From positions 1 to 61,647 of the forward strand of contig DCGO01000095.1 of assembly GCA_002314605.1 (NCBI GenBank): DNA of 61,647 nucleotides. Reading direction: 5' to 3'. The first letter of the stretch is position 1, and each line of letters opens with the position of its first letter. The translations under genes were made by a program, and so were the position numbers. Shown in pieces: positions 53,721 through 61,647 of this stretch. The notes under the pieces are model-generated. The model was given only the letters and a program-made list of their open reading frames with translations, was not told the origin of the DNA and ran no database searches. Source of the stretch: Lentisphaeria bacterium UBA1776. Lineage in GTDB: Bacteria; Verrucomicrobiota; Lentisphaeria; Victivallales; Victivallaceae.

Positions 53721-54860
53721 TCAGCGTCCGAGGCGTTTCCAGACCGGTTCCATATCCACGATCTCTCCGGTCCTGGCCGCCTGATCGATGGCCAGCGCAA
53801 AAACGGCGCTCTGCAGTCCCTCGTCACCGCTGCACCTGGGCGGTTCGCCGTGGATCATGGTCCGGAGCAGCTCCTGCATGATGTGGGCGTCGCCGCCGCC
53901 GTGGCCGTCGCATTCCTCAAAGGTCAGGGTGTTCACCGCACTGTCGCCGATATTTTTCCAGCTGATGGTCCTGCCGTAAAGGTCCAGGCGCATGGTCCCT
54001 TCGGTCCCGCAGAAGACCATCCGGCGTTCCGGGATCGTGCTGAGCATGGAGCAGCAGAAGGAGACATGGACCCCGTTGCGGAACTCCGCGGCGGAAACAA
54101 GATTGTCATGCAGATCGGAGTCCGCATTGAAGGGCGTTTCGATCCGGTGAGGGTCCCACCAGCAGATGAAAGCCTCTTTGCCGTATTTTTTCTCCAGAAC
54201 GCGGTTTTCCGGGGTGAAGAAACTCCTGCCGTGGAACGCCGCGATCTTTGCGGGGAGGGAGCCGGTGAACCACTCAATAAGATCCAGATCGTGACAGCAT
54301 TTCTCCAGAATATGGGGCCCGGCGTATCTGGTCAGCCGACGCCAGTTGCTCATGATGTAGCCGCCGTGAGCCGGACGGATATTTTCATTGGCCTCAATGG
54401 AAACCAGTTTCCCGAGGGTCCCGGACTGCAGGATCTCCCGGGCCTTCCGGTAAATATCCGCATAACGCAGTACAAACCCCGTGGCAAACTGCAGATTGCA
54501 CGATTTCCATGCATCGTAAATGGTCTGGCAGTCTTCTATGGTTGTTGCCAGCGGTTTTTCGGAAAAAACGTTTTTCCCGGCGGAAAAAGCCCGGACAATG
54601 TCATCTTTGTGGGCGTAATTCGGCGAAAAGATCATGCTCCAGTCCACATCGCACGAAAGAGCCTCCTCCCAGCCGGAACAGATTTTTGCGTCCGGGAAAT
54701 TCCAGCACTGGAATGCGCTTTCCCGGGCGACCGCCTGATCTGGGTCGTAAACCGCGACGATCTCGACCCGGTCCGCTCCATGGGCAAGCAGCTGGCGGAT
54801 AACGTCTCTTGCCCGGTTTCCCGTTCCGGAAACGGCGATTCTGATTTTCCTGTCCATCAT
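53721..54860 (-). CDS. Gfo/Idh/MocA family oxidoreductase
   Basis: 379-aa NAD(P)-dependent oxidoreductase. N-terminal KIRIAVSGTGNRARDVIRQL, SMIFSPNYAHKDDIVRAF, FSEKPLATTIEDCQ (EKP) and a LEKCCHDLDLIEWFTGSLP catalytic segment. ATG codons at 54860 and 54857 follow cacaggagg. It diverges from the GH4 sugar operon and may act on its product. It has a long leader with nested inverted repeats. Confidence 0.88.
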   Translation of the reverse strand: MMDRKIRIAVSGTGNRARDVIRQLLAHGADRVEIVAVYDPDQAVARESAFQCWNFPDAKICSGWEEALSCDVDWSMIFSPNYAHKDDIVRAFSAGKNVFSEKPLATTIEDCQTIYDAWKSCNLQFATGFVLRYADIYRKAREILQSGTLGKLVSIEANENIRPAHGGYIMSNWRRLTRYAGPHILEKCCHDLDLIEWFTGSLPAKIAAFHGRSFFTPENRVLEKKYGKEAFICWWDPHRIETPFNADSDLHDNLVSAAEFRNGVHVSFCCSMLSTIPERRMVFCGTEGTMRLDLYGRTISWKNIGDSAVNTLTFEECDGHGGGDAHIMQELLRTMIHGEPPRCSGDEGLQSAVFALAIDQAARTGEIVDMEPVWKRLGR

Positions 54861-54914
54861 GATCCTCCTGTGACTCAAAGTTTATCCGGAATTCTGACAA
54901 CGGAATGCGTGTCC

Positions 54915-54952
54915 GGCATCCGGAAATCCGGGATGCTCATCCCGGGGATGCC
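54915..54952. repeat. nested inverted repeats in the oxidoreductase leader
   Basis: Outer arms GGCATCC (54915-54921) and GGATGCC (54946-54952). Inner arms GGGATG (54930-54935) and CATCCC (54938-54943). CATCCC also pairs with GGGATG at 54945-54950. The set lies roughly 35-72 bases after the predicted minus-strand start point. Confidence 0.8.
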
Positions 54953-54993
54953 GCATCATCTTCCGCATTGCGGTTCAAAAAACAACGGGAGAG

Positions 54994-55022
54994 AATATAC
55001 AGACGCACCGGGATTTTTGCAA
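54994..55022 (-). promoter_or_regulatory. promoter of the leftward oxidoreductase
   Basis: Minus strand: TTGCAA (55022-55017), 17-base spacer, TATATT (54999-54994). Leader of about 125 bases to ATG 54860. Confidence 0.6.
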
Positions 55023-55231
55023 ATCTTTTCCGCCGGAACCGTATGAAAATATATGGTAATCCAAAAAAAGAACGGGACCGCACCGGGACCGCATTTTCCG
55101 GAATATGGCTGAAATAAGCGTTTCCGGCATTGAAAATGTTTGTTTTCTGCATGGAAAAATCGGAAAAAAGGGGTACATTATCCGATGTGTATATTCAGGG
55201 ATAGAGCTTTACCGGGAAAGGAGTGCCGAAG

Positions 55232-56563
55232 ATGTCGTTTCTGAAAATCGTAATGGTGGGAGGCGGCAGCTACAACTGGCTCCCGACTTTGCTGGGCGAT
55301 CTGGTCCAGACCCCGGAACTCAAGGGCAGCGAGATCTGGCTCCTGGACCCCCTGACGGATAATGCCCGGGAATTGAAGGCCGCCATCGAAAAGGCCGACG
55401 GTAATGACCCCGATTTCAAATTCATCGTCACCGCCGATGAGGATGAAGCCTTCCGGGGTGCGGATTTCGTGGTGATCACCATTTCCACCGGCGGTCTGGA
55501 AGCGATGCGGCAGGATATCGCCATTCCGGAGAAATACGGCATTCTGCAGACTGTCAGCGATTCCACCGGACCCGGGGGCTGGGCGCGGAATATCCGGAAT
55601 TACAAAATTTTCCGGGACATGGCGCAGAAGATCGAACGCCTTTCTCCCAACGCCGTCATTCTGAACTATTCCAACCCCATGGCGGGCCTTACCGGCGTGA
55701 TCGCCCGGCACACCCGTCTCCGTCATGTGGGACTCTGCCACGGCCTTTTCAGCGTTTACTGGGCCATGGGCCGGATCTTCGGCGTTCCCGAAGAGGATAT
55801 CCGGGTGCGTTTCGCCGGGGTCAATCACTTCTTCTGGGTCACGGAGATGTCTCTGAAGGGACAGGACGGTCTGGCCCTCCTGGAGGAGAAACTCAAGGCA
55901 GCTTCCATGGATGAACTCATCACCAACGGCAGCGACATCGTCCCGGACCACAAGGGAGAAAGCCATCTTCTGGCGGAGGCCTTCTTCAGAAAATACCATG
56001 CCCTCACCTATTTCGAGGACCGGCACACCAGTGAATACATGCCGGGGATCCTGAACGATCCGGCTAAAATGGAGGAGCTCAAACTCATCCGGACCTCCAT
56101 TGAGACCCGTTACGAAAAAGTGAAGAAAAACCGGGCATATACCCTAAAAATGGCCTCCGGCGAAAAGGGGCTCTTCAAACGCAGCCGGGAAACCGCCATC
56201 GACATCATCACCGCCATTGCCTGCAGCCGGAATTTCGCCGATGTGATGAATCTGGTGAACGTGGGACAGATCAGCAATCTCCCCATGGGGGCGGTGGTGG
56301 AGACCATGGGCTGCGTCCGGGACGGCTTCCTGGAACCCATCGCCTACGGCGCGCTGCCGGAAGAACTGGCAAAACTTACGGCCCCCCACTGCACGGTGCA
56401 GAAGATGACCATCGATGCTCTGGCGGAAGGAAACCGCGGGATGCTGCTGGAGGCGCTGCTGCTGGATCCGGCATCGTCATCGCTGCCGAAGGACCGGGTC
56501 TGTGCCATGGCCGAAGAGCTTTACGAGGCCAACCGGCCCTGGTTCCCGGAAAATCTGAAGTGA
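55232..56563 (+). CDS. glycoside hydrolase family 4 (6-phospho or free glycosidase)
   Basis: 443 aa. The second GH4 enzyme: KIVMVGGGSYNWLPTLLGDL, DFVVITISTGGLEAMRQDIA, NYSNPMAGLTGVIARH and GLCHGLF keep the NAD and Mn motifs (Asn, Cys, His). It differs from the 42715 gene in the N-terminal GGGSYNW pattern, which is more LplD/6-phospho-type. Free sugar imported by the neighbouring symporter suggests a non-phosphorylated substrate. Start 55232 has aaaggag at 55217-55223. First gene of a three-gene sugar operon. Confidence 0.88.
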   Translation: MSFLKIVMVGGGSYNWLPTLLGDLVQTPELKGSEIWLLDPLTDNARELKAAIEKADGNDPDFKFIVTADEDEAFRGADFVVITISTGGLEAMRQDIAIPEKYGILQTVSDSTGPGGWARNIRNYKIFRDMAQKIERLSPNAVILNYSNPMAGLTGVIARHTRLRHVGLCHGLFSVYWAMGRIFGVPEEDIRVRFAGVNHFFWVTEMSLKGQDGLALLEEKLKAASMDELITNGSDIVPDHKGESHLLAEAFFRKYHALTYFEDRHTSEYMPGILNDPAKMEELKLIRTSIETRYEKVKKNRAYTLKMASGEKGLFKRSRETAIDIITAIACSRNFADVMNLVNVGQISNLPMGAVVETMGCVRDGFLEPIAYGALPEELAKLTAPHCTVQKMTIDALAEGNRGMLLEALLLDPASSSLPKDRVCAMAEELYEANRPWFPENLK

Positions 56564-56599
56564 CCGGCAAAAAAACCGCAGGAAAGGAGCGTGCATTAA

Positions 56600-58900
56600 A
56601 TGGGACTTCTAGACTGGAGTATTGTCATCGTTTTTCTGATCTTCATCGTATGGATGGGCATTTATTCCATGCGGTATGTCCGGAGCATCACCGATTATCT
56701 GGCCTGCGGCCGGGTCTGCGGGCGGTACGTCATTTCGGTAGCGGACGTGGCCAACGGGCTGGCGGTGGTGGTCATGATCGGCGCGGTGGAAGCCGGCTAC
56801 AAGAGCGGCGTCATGTACGGTTTCTGGAGCAGCATCAGCCTGCCGCTGGGCATGTTCATGGGGCTGGCCGGGTTTGTGACCTACCGCTTCCGGCAGACCA
56901 AAGCCATGAGTTTCGGGCAGTTCATCGAAATGCGTTACAGCCGGGGACTGCGGATCTTCGCCTCGACCCTGCGGGCCATTGCCGACATGCTGGCCAATAT
57001 GATTCTGCCGGCGCTGGCGGGAAGGTTCTTCATGTATTTTCTGGATCTTCCGGCATCTTACAATCTCTTCGGTTTTCAGATTTCCACCTTCATGACCATC
57101 ATGCTGGTGTGTCTGACACTGGCCATTTCCATGATCCTCTTCGGGGGAAGTGTGACGCTGGTCATCACCGATACCATTCAGGGCTTGTTCGCCTATCCCA
57201 TTCTGGCCGTTTTCGTGATCTTCGTACTGCTGAAATTTTCGTGGAGCAGTGAAGTTCTGCCGGTGCTTTCCGACCGGGTCAGCGGCGAAAGTTTTCTGAA
57301 CCCCTACGATATTGAGAATCTGCGTGATTTCAACGTCTTCTATCTCTTTGTCGCGCTTTTCAGTTCGGTCCTGAACCGCGGCGTCGGGTTGGGAGCCGGC
57401 GGCGGGACCAGTGCCGCCAAAAGCGCCCACGAGCAGAAAATGGCCGGTGTGCTGGGGACCTGGCGGGGCGGGTTCATGAGCATCTTTTATGCCATGCTGG
57501 TGCTGACGGTCATCGTGTTCATGAATCACAAGGATTTTTCCGCAGAATCCACGGAATGCCGGAAATATCTTTCCACCCGGATCACCAAAGAACTGGTTCC
57601 GGATCAGAAGATCCGGCAGAAGATCCTGACCAGGATCGACGCCATCCCTGCCCACAATCATACCATCGGCAAGGACAAGCCCCTGTCGCTGAAGGATAAC
57701 CTTGACACCCCCTATCTGAACGTCATTTCCGACGTGGCCAAAGAAAATCCCGATGCCGATATCCGGGGACAGGTGCCGCAGTTCCGGACCCTCTTCCATC
57801 AGCTGATGCTGCCGGCCATCATGCGGAAACTGCTTCCCCCCGGACTGATGGGCCTCTTCTGCATGCTGATCATTCTGATGATCATTTCCACCGATGACAG
57901 CCGCATCTACAGTGCGTCCCTTACACTGTCTCAGGATCTGGTGCTGCCGCTCCTGAAGGAGCCGCCCTCCCAGAAAAAGCATATCCTGATCATCCGGCTG
58001 GTCACGGTGGGGGTGGGAGTGTTTTACCTGTGCGGATCGCTGTTCATGTCCCAGCTGGAATATGTGACCATGTTTGTTCACATCATGTACGGGCTCTGGT
58101 GTGCGGGGGCCGGGATCATGGTTCTGGGGGGACTTTATTCCCGGTTCGGGACCACTGCCGGAGCCTGGGCCTCGCTCCTCTCCGGGTCCGGCGTGATGCT
58201 TACCGGCGTCATCATCCAGCGGAACTGGGCCGACTGGGTCTATCCGTGGATGGAAAGTGCAGAACTGGTGGCCCCTGTGGGCAATTTTCTCCAGTGGATC
58301 TCCAGTCCGCTGAACCCCTATGTGGTCTGGTCCATCAATCCGTACAAGTGTCCGATCAACGCGCCGGAGTTCAGTTTCATCGCCATGGTGACCAGCGTCT
58401 GTTTCTACTGCATTGTTTCGGCCCTGACCTTTCGCCGGCCCTTCAATCTGGACCGGATGTTGCACCGCGGCAGATACAATACCGACAACGAAGTGAAGGT
58501 GGTATCCGTCTGGACCTGGAAAAATGTGTTCAGCAAGCTCATCGGCATCACCAATGAATACACCCGGGGGGACAAGATCATCGCCTGGAGCGTCTTCATC
58601 TACACCTTCGGATTGGGCTTCTGCCTCTTTCTGGGGATCGTCGTCTGGAACTGTTTTGATTCCTGGCCGCTTAAATGGTGGGGCAACTATTATCTGATCC
58701 GCACCCTGCTCATTCCCGCCGTCATTGCCGTTGTCTCCACGGTGTGGTTCTTCATCGGCGGTCTTATCGACCTGAAAAAGATGTTCCGCGACCTGAAAAA
58801 CCGGGTGGTGGACAACGATGACAACGGCGTGGTCACCGGCCACGTTTCCCTGAGCGACAAAAAGAAATTCGACAAGATCGACGGCGGCGAAGGAAAATAA
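56600..58900 (+). CDS. sodium:solute symporter (SSS family)
   Basis: 766 aa, about 13-15 membrane helices. Sodium-driven sugar or organic solute carrier. The N-terminal half has AVVVMIGAVEAGYKSGVMYG and RYSRGLRIFASTLRAIADML. It is larger than the usual 500-600 aa: an extra hydrophilic loop of about 90 residues lies near 312-405 (CRKYLSTRITKELVPDQKIR), and there is a charged tail. Starts 37 bases after GH4. Substrate is not readable, but the partners suggest a glycoside. Confidence 0.88.
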   Translation: MGLLDWSIVIVFLIFIVWMGIYSMRYVRSITDYLACGRVCGRYVISVADVANGLAVVVMIGAVEAGYKSGVMYGFWSSISLPLGMFMGLAGFVTYRFRQTKAMSFGQFIEMRYSRGLRIFASTLRAIADMLANMILPALAGRFFMYFLDLPASYNLFGFQISTFMTIMLVCLTLAISMILFGGSVTLVITDTIQGLFAYPILAVFVIFVLLKFSWSSEVLPVLSDRVSGESFLNPYDIENLRDFNVFYLFVALFSSVLNRGVGLGAGGGTSAAKSAHEQKMAGVLGTWRGGFMSIFYAMLVLTVIVFMNHKDFSAESTECRKYLSTRITKELVPDQKIRQKILTRIDAIPAHNHTIGKDKPLSLKDNLDTPYLNVISDVAKENPDADIRGQVPQFRTLFHQLMLPAIMRKLLPPGLMGLFCMLIILMIISTDDSRIYSASLTLSQDLVLPLLKEPPSQKKHILIIRLVTVGVGVFYLCGSLFMSQLEYVTMFVHIMYGLWCAGAGIMVLGGLYSRFGTTAGAWASLLSGSGVMLTGVIIQRNWADWVYPWMESAELVAPVGNFLQWISSPLNPYVVWSINPYKCPINAPEFSFIAMVTSVCFYCIVSALTFRRPFNLDRMLHRGRYNTDNEVKVVSVWTWKNVFSKLIGITNEYTRGDKIIAWSVFIYTFGLGFCLFLGIVVWNCFDSWPLKWWGNYYLIRTLLIPAVIAVVSTVWFFIGGLIDLKKMFRDLKNRVVDNDDNGVVTGHVSLSDKKKFDKIDGGEGK

Positions 58901-58927
58901 GCCGGACTTCCGGCCGCAGGAGGCTGT

Positions 58928-61600
58928 ATGCGCGAAGAAGAGTTGAAGGATCTGGCCGGAACTCACGATCTCTCGCTGCCGGACTGGGGGCCCTATTCCC
59001 GGAAACTGTTCGGGCTGGCCCACATTACCGGCAGGGACGGCTGGCGCTTCGACGCAGCCATGATCCCCGCAGTGGCGGGCAGGTGTTTCCATGTGCCGGA
59101 CGCTCTGGGGGACTCCGGATATCTCCCGTGGCGGGTCTGCAATGAGCTTTCCGGTTACACCTGGCGCCACCAGATCGAGTGGAAGGACCGCATCTATACC
59201 GAAAACTTCGCGGCGCAGTTGAGCGAAAACACCTGGATCGTCCAGGTGACGGGGCACAACCGCACCCGGGAGCGGACATGTCTGACTTTCCACTGGAACT
59301 GCCGCTTTGATGCGCCGGTCAGGGTCCCTGCCGTCCCCCGTCTTCCGGCAGGGAGTGTCTGGGCGGACGCTCTTGATTTCCTTGATTTCACCCGGAAGAT
59401 CCCCCGGTTTGACGATGCCATGGTCAGCGACGCCCGCCGCCGGGGGGAAATGATCCGGCCCGGTGCTGTCAGAAACGCCTGCATCCGGCTTCAGGCCGCC
59501 ACCGGCGACCGCATCCGCCTGGCGTTTCCCGGCAAGCCGGTTGCAAGGGGGCCCGTTCCGGCAGTACTCCGGTATTTTGCGGATGCGCCTGCCGTGGTCC
59601 GGATCAACGGAACGGAACTTGCCATTGACCCGGAAGACTGTCTTCAGGAATTTCTCCTTGAAATTGCGCCGGAGATCACCATGGAGAGCCTATCCGGAAG
59701 CATCGATGCGGACGGGATCGCGCTGGATGTCCGGAGGGACGGCTGCTTCTTTGCTCCCGCATGGCATGATCATGATATCGAGTTCACTCTTGGCCCGGTG
59801 CCGGGTTCCGCCATTTTCCGCCATCCGTTTCTCCGGGAGGCACACGGGTTTTACTGGGGGGACAAAACGATGACTCCCCGGCTCTTCCGGGTGCCGGACA
59901 TGATCGCGGCCTATCACCATGATTTCGGGAAGATCGCCCATACTTTCCGGAGTTCCATCGGAGGGCTCTCCGTCAACAAAGAAGCCTTCGGGAAACCTCC
60001 GGCGGGGGAGCCGGACTGGGAGACTTTCGCCGACATTGCCGTGCCGCCGCAGATCCTGGAACCCCGCGAAAGTTTCAGCTGTTACGGGGTCTTCACTTCC
60101 GGTACGCCGGAAGAGGTGGAGGATCAGCTCCGCCGCATCGCCGGGGAGCGGAAGCATTTTCCCTTGCTGGTCAGACAAGCCCGAACCGGGCTCATTTCCT
60201 TCCGTTCCACTCCCGCCGGCAGAAAATACCGTTTCGGGCAGGAGCGGATGCTTGCGGTGGTCATGACCAATCTTCTTTATCCGGTGCAGTGCTGCGGAAA
60301 ATTCATCCGCCACCACTCTCCGGGAAAATGCTGGAACAGCCTTTACACCTGGGATTCCGGCTTTCATGGTCTGGGCCTTCTGGAAGTCAGCCGGAAGCGG
60401 GCGGCGGAGAGTCTGAATGTCTATCTCACGCCACCGGAGGACCGGGAACACGCCATGATCCATCACGGGAGTCCCCTGCCGACCCAGTTTTATCTCTTCA
60501 TGGAACTCATGAACCGGGGGGCCTCCATGGAAACGGCGCAGTATTTCTACCCCAGGCTGAAGCACTGCTACGATTTTTTTGCCGGTCGTGCACCCGGCTG
60601 CACCATCCGGGGAAGAAGCGGACACGGTCTGCTCCGGGGATGGGATTACTTCGACAATTCCGGCGGCTGGGACGATTATCCGCCGCAGGTCCGGGTCCAC
60701 CGGAAACAGTGGAAGGACATCGCCCCCGCAGTGCTGACCAGTCACTTCATCCGCATGGGGAAGATCCTGCTGACCACGGCGGAAGAGCTGGGGCTCGACA
60801 GGGACCTTCCGCAGTACCTGGAAGACGGAACCGAGGCGGCGGAACTGCTGCAGAAGTATTCCTGGGACCCGGACGAAGGGATCTTCAGCTATGTCCGCCA
60901 CGATGAAAAGGACCGTCCCTGCGGGATCTTCCGCCATGAATCGGGCCGCAATTTCAATTTCGGTCTGGACGGGGCCTCGCCCCTGATCGCGGGGATCTGT
61001 ACAGGAGAGCAGGCCGGGCGACTGTGGTCCATGCTGGAGGATTCGGAGCGGTGCTGGACCCAGGCGGGGCTTTCCACCGTGGACCGTACCGCCCCCTATT
61101 ACCGGGAGGATGGCTACTGGAACGGCGGGGTGTGGATGCCCCACCAGTGGTTTTTCTGGAAAGCGGCGCTGGATTGCGGCAAGGGAGAATTTGCCAGACG
61201 CATCGCCCTGACGGCGCTGGACCTCTGGGAGAAGGACGTGCGGAGTTCCTACGCCTGTCACGAACACTTTCCGGTACTCTCCGGACTGGGGGGGGGCTGG
61301 CACCATTTTGCCGGGCTTTCCGCTCCGGTGCTGTCGTGGTTCTCGGCCTATTTCGTCCCGGGGCGGCTTTCCGGGGGGATGGACTGCACCATCCGGGATG
61401 TGGTCTGGGAGAAGCCGGTCCTTTCGGCCCGCATCCGGGTCGCGGAGGGAAGCGGCAGATCTTCCCTGATCGCCGTGACCGGCAAAGAGGATGCGCAGGT
61501 TTATTTCAACGGAAAGGCGGTTCCGGCGGAGATGCCTGTCCCGGGCACGGTGGAATTCACCCTGCCCCGTGGAGCTGCGGGTAAACTGGAAATTCAATAA
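58928..61600 (+). CDS. six-hairpin glycoside hydrolase (GH37/63/78-like)
   Basis: 890 aa. N-terminal beta domain, then an (alpha/alpha)6 barrel from about residue 430 (LYTWDSGFHGLGLLEVSRKR). Later WDYFDNSGGWDDYP and YWNGGVWMPHQWFFWKAALD are the acid/base-like segments of trehalase/glucosidase barrels. No signal peptide, so it acts in the cytoplasm on imported glycoside. The C-terminal beta region ends near 890. The exact GH family is uncertain. It ends the operon GH4-symporter-this gene. A ribosome-like cggaggag follows at 61602, perhaps for a gene beyond the window. Confidence 0.78.
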   Translation: MREEELKDLAGTHDLSLPDWGPYSRKLFGLAHITGRDGWRFDAAMIPAVAGRCFHVPDALGDSGYLPWRVCNELSGYTWRHQIEWKDRIYTENFAAQLSENTWIVQVTGHNRTRERTCLTFHWNCRFDAPVRVPAVPRLPAGSVWADALDFLDFTRKIPRFDDAMVSDARRRGEMIRPGAVRNACIRLQAATGDRIRLAFPGKPVARGPVPAVLRYFADAPAVVRINGTELAIDPEDCLQEFLLEIAPEITMESLSGSIDADGIALDVRRDGCFFAPAWHDHDIEFTLGPVPGSAIFRHPFLREAHGFYWGDKTMTPRLFRVPDMIAAYHHDFGKIAHTFRSSIGGLSVNKEAFGKPPAGEPDWETFADIAVPPQILEPRESFSCYGVFTSGTPEEVEDQLRRIAGERKHFPLLVRQARTGLISFRSTPAGRKYRFGQERMLAVVMTNLLYPVQCCGKFIRHHSPGKCWNSLYTWDSGFHGLGLLEVSRKRAAESLNVYLTPPEDREHAMIHHGSPLPTQFYLFMELMNRGASMETAQYFYPRLKHCYDFFAGRAPGCTIRGRSGHGLLRGWDYFDNSGGWDDYPPQVRVHRKQWKDIAPAVLTSHFIRMGKILLTTAEELGLDRDLPQYLEDGTEAAELLQKYSWDPDEGIFSYVRHDEKDRPCGIFRHESGRNFNFGLDGASPLIAGICTGEQAGRLWSMLEDSERCWTQAGLSTVDRTAPYYREDGYWNGGVWMPHQWFFWKAALDCGKGEFARRIALTALDLWEKDVRSSYACHEHFPVLSGLGGGWHHFAGLSAPVLSWFSAYFVPGRLSGGMDCTIRDVVWEKPVLSARIRVAEGSGRSSLIAVTGKEDAQVYFNGKAVPAEMPVPGTVEFTLPRGAAGKLEIQ

Positions 61601-61647
61601 ACGGAGGAGCCGATTTCAAAAGTTTGTTATTGTCCGAAATTTTGTGA

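Larger units (their letters stand above)
54861..55231. other. 371-base divergent intergenic region
   Basis: No gene found. It holds a minus-strand promoter (54994-55022), inverted repeats in the oxidoreductase leader (54915-54952), and AT-rich sequence leading to the GH4 gene. A possible extended -10 TGTGTATATT ends at 55195, but no matching -35 is convincing. Likely the control region of the sugar locus. Confidence 0.6.

Noticed and set aside
56609..59293. 894-aa minus-strand frame over the symporter
   Set aside because: It is an antisense shadow of a membrane protein gene, with a His/Gly/Pro-rich sequence and no known domain.

Overview
The window reads as ordinary chromosome of a Gram-negative bacterium of moderately high GC, most likely from the PVC superphylum and probably Lentisphaerota (Victivallales-like). 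This placement is inference. It rests on the DxGspG/prepilin cassette of the kind described in Verrucomicrobia/Chthoniobacter, the many FTLIE/YTLIE prepilin proteins, LPS-core genes (waaG, waaP, arnA, arnD), Pal and TolQR-like proteins, and PVC-style sugar genes (two GH4 enzymes, a sodium:solute symporter, Gfo/Idh/MocA oxidoreductases). No rRNA, tRNA, CRISPR array, IS element or prophage is visible. Genes are densely packed, with many ATGA stop/start overlaps.

Layout. 1-4.6 kb: an alpha/beta hydrolase, then a leftward operon (DUF493 protein, dxs, oxidoreductase, frameshifted HD-domain gene). 4.8-8.4 kb: arnA and arnD (lipid A aminoarabinose branch) and pyrE. 8.6-18.7 kb: a long rightward run from a near-perfect sigma-70 promoter: gyrB, recA, a TPR protein, ExbB/ExbD/TonB-like proteins, a zinc-ribbon membrane protein, dut and an MFS carrier. 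18.7-23.2 kb, leftward: a lipoprotein, two paralogous divergent secretins and a MarR regulator. 23.4-27.1 kb, rightward: an RdgC-like protein, rsmE, two lipoproteins and thyX. 27.2-35.6 kb: two PilB-type ATPases, PilT and PilC, then coaX, and a trypsin-like protease separated by one in-frame TAG from a zinc-finger domain. 35.6-37.5 kb, leftward: waaG and waaP. 37.7-42.6 kb: pal, then metK, an adenosine-kinase-like gene, ahcY and def. 42.7-44.1 kb: a GH4 enzyme. 44.1-51 kb, leftward: a seven-gene pseudopilin cluster. 51-51.8 kb: a MntA/HepT toxin-antitoxin pair. 51.9-61.6 kb: a lone prepilin, a sugar-binding lipoprotein, a leftward oxidoreductase, and a rightward sugar operon (GH4, symporter, six-hairpin glycosidase).

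How the genes fit together. Three blocks (secretins, ATPases/platform, prepilins) together supply most of a type IV pilus or type II secretion machine. The prepilin peptidase and PilMNO are not in the window. arnA, arnD, waaG, waaP, pal and the ExbBD-like set point to an elaborated Gram-negative envelope. metK, adenosine kinase and ahcY form a complete S-adenosylmethionine recycling loop. dut and thyX support thymidylate supply. The last 6 kb is a catabolic unit for an unidentified glycoside.

The strongest oddities are the single amber codon splitting the protease/zinc-finger reading frame, the paired secretins with a shared WKN motif, the palindrome across the gyrB -10 box, the nested inverted repeats in the leader of the 53.7-54.9 kb oxidoreductase, and a type III pantothenate kinase lacking the expected first-motif aspartate. 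I did not find a system I can firmly call undescribed.
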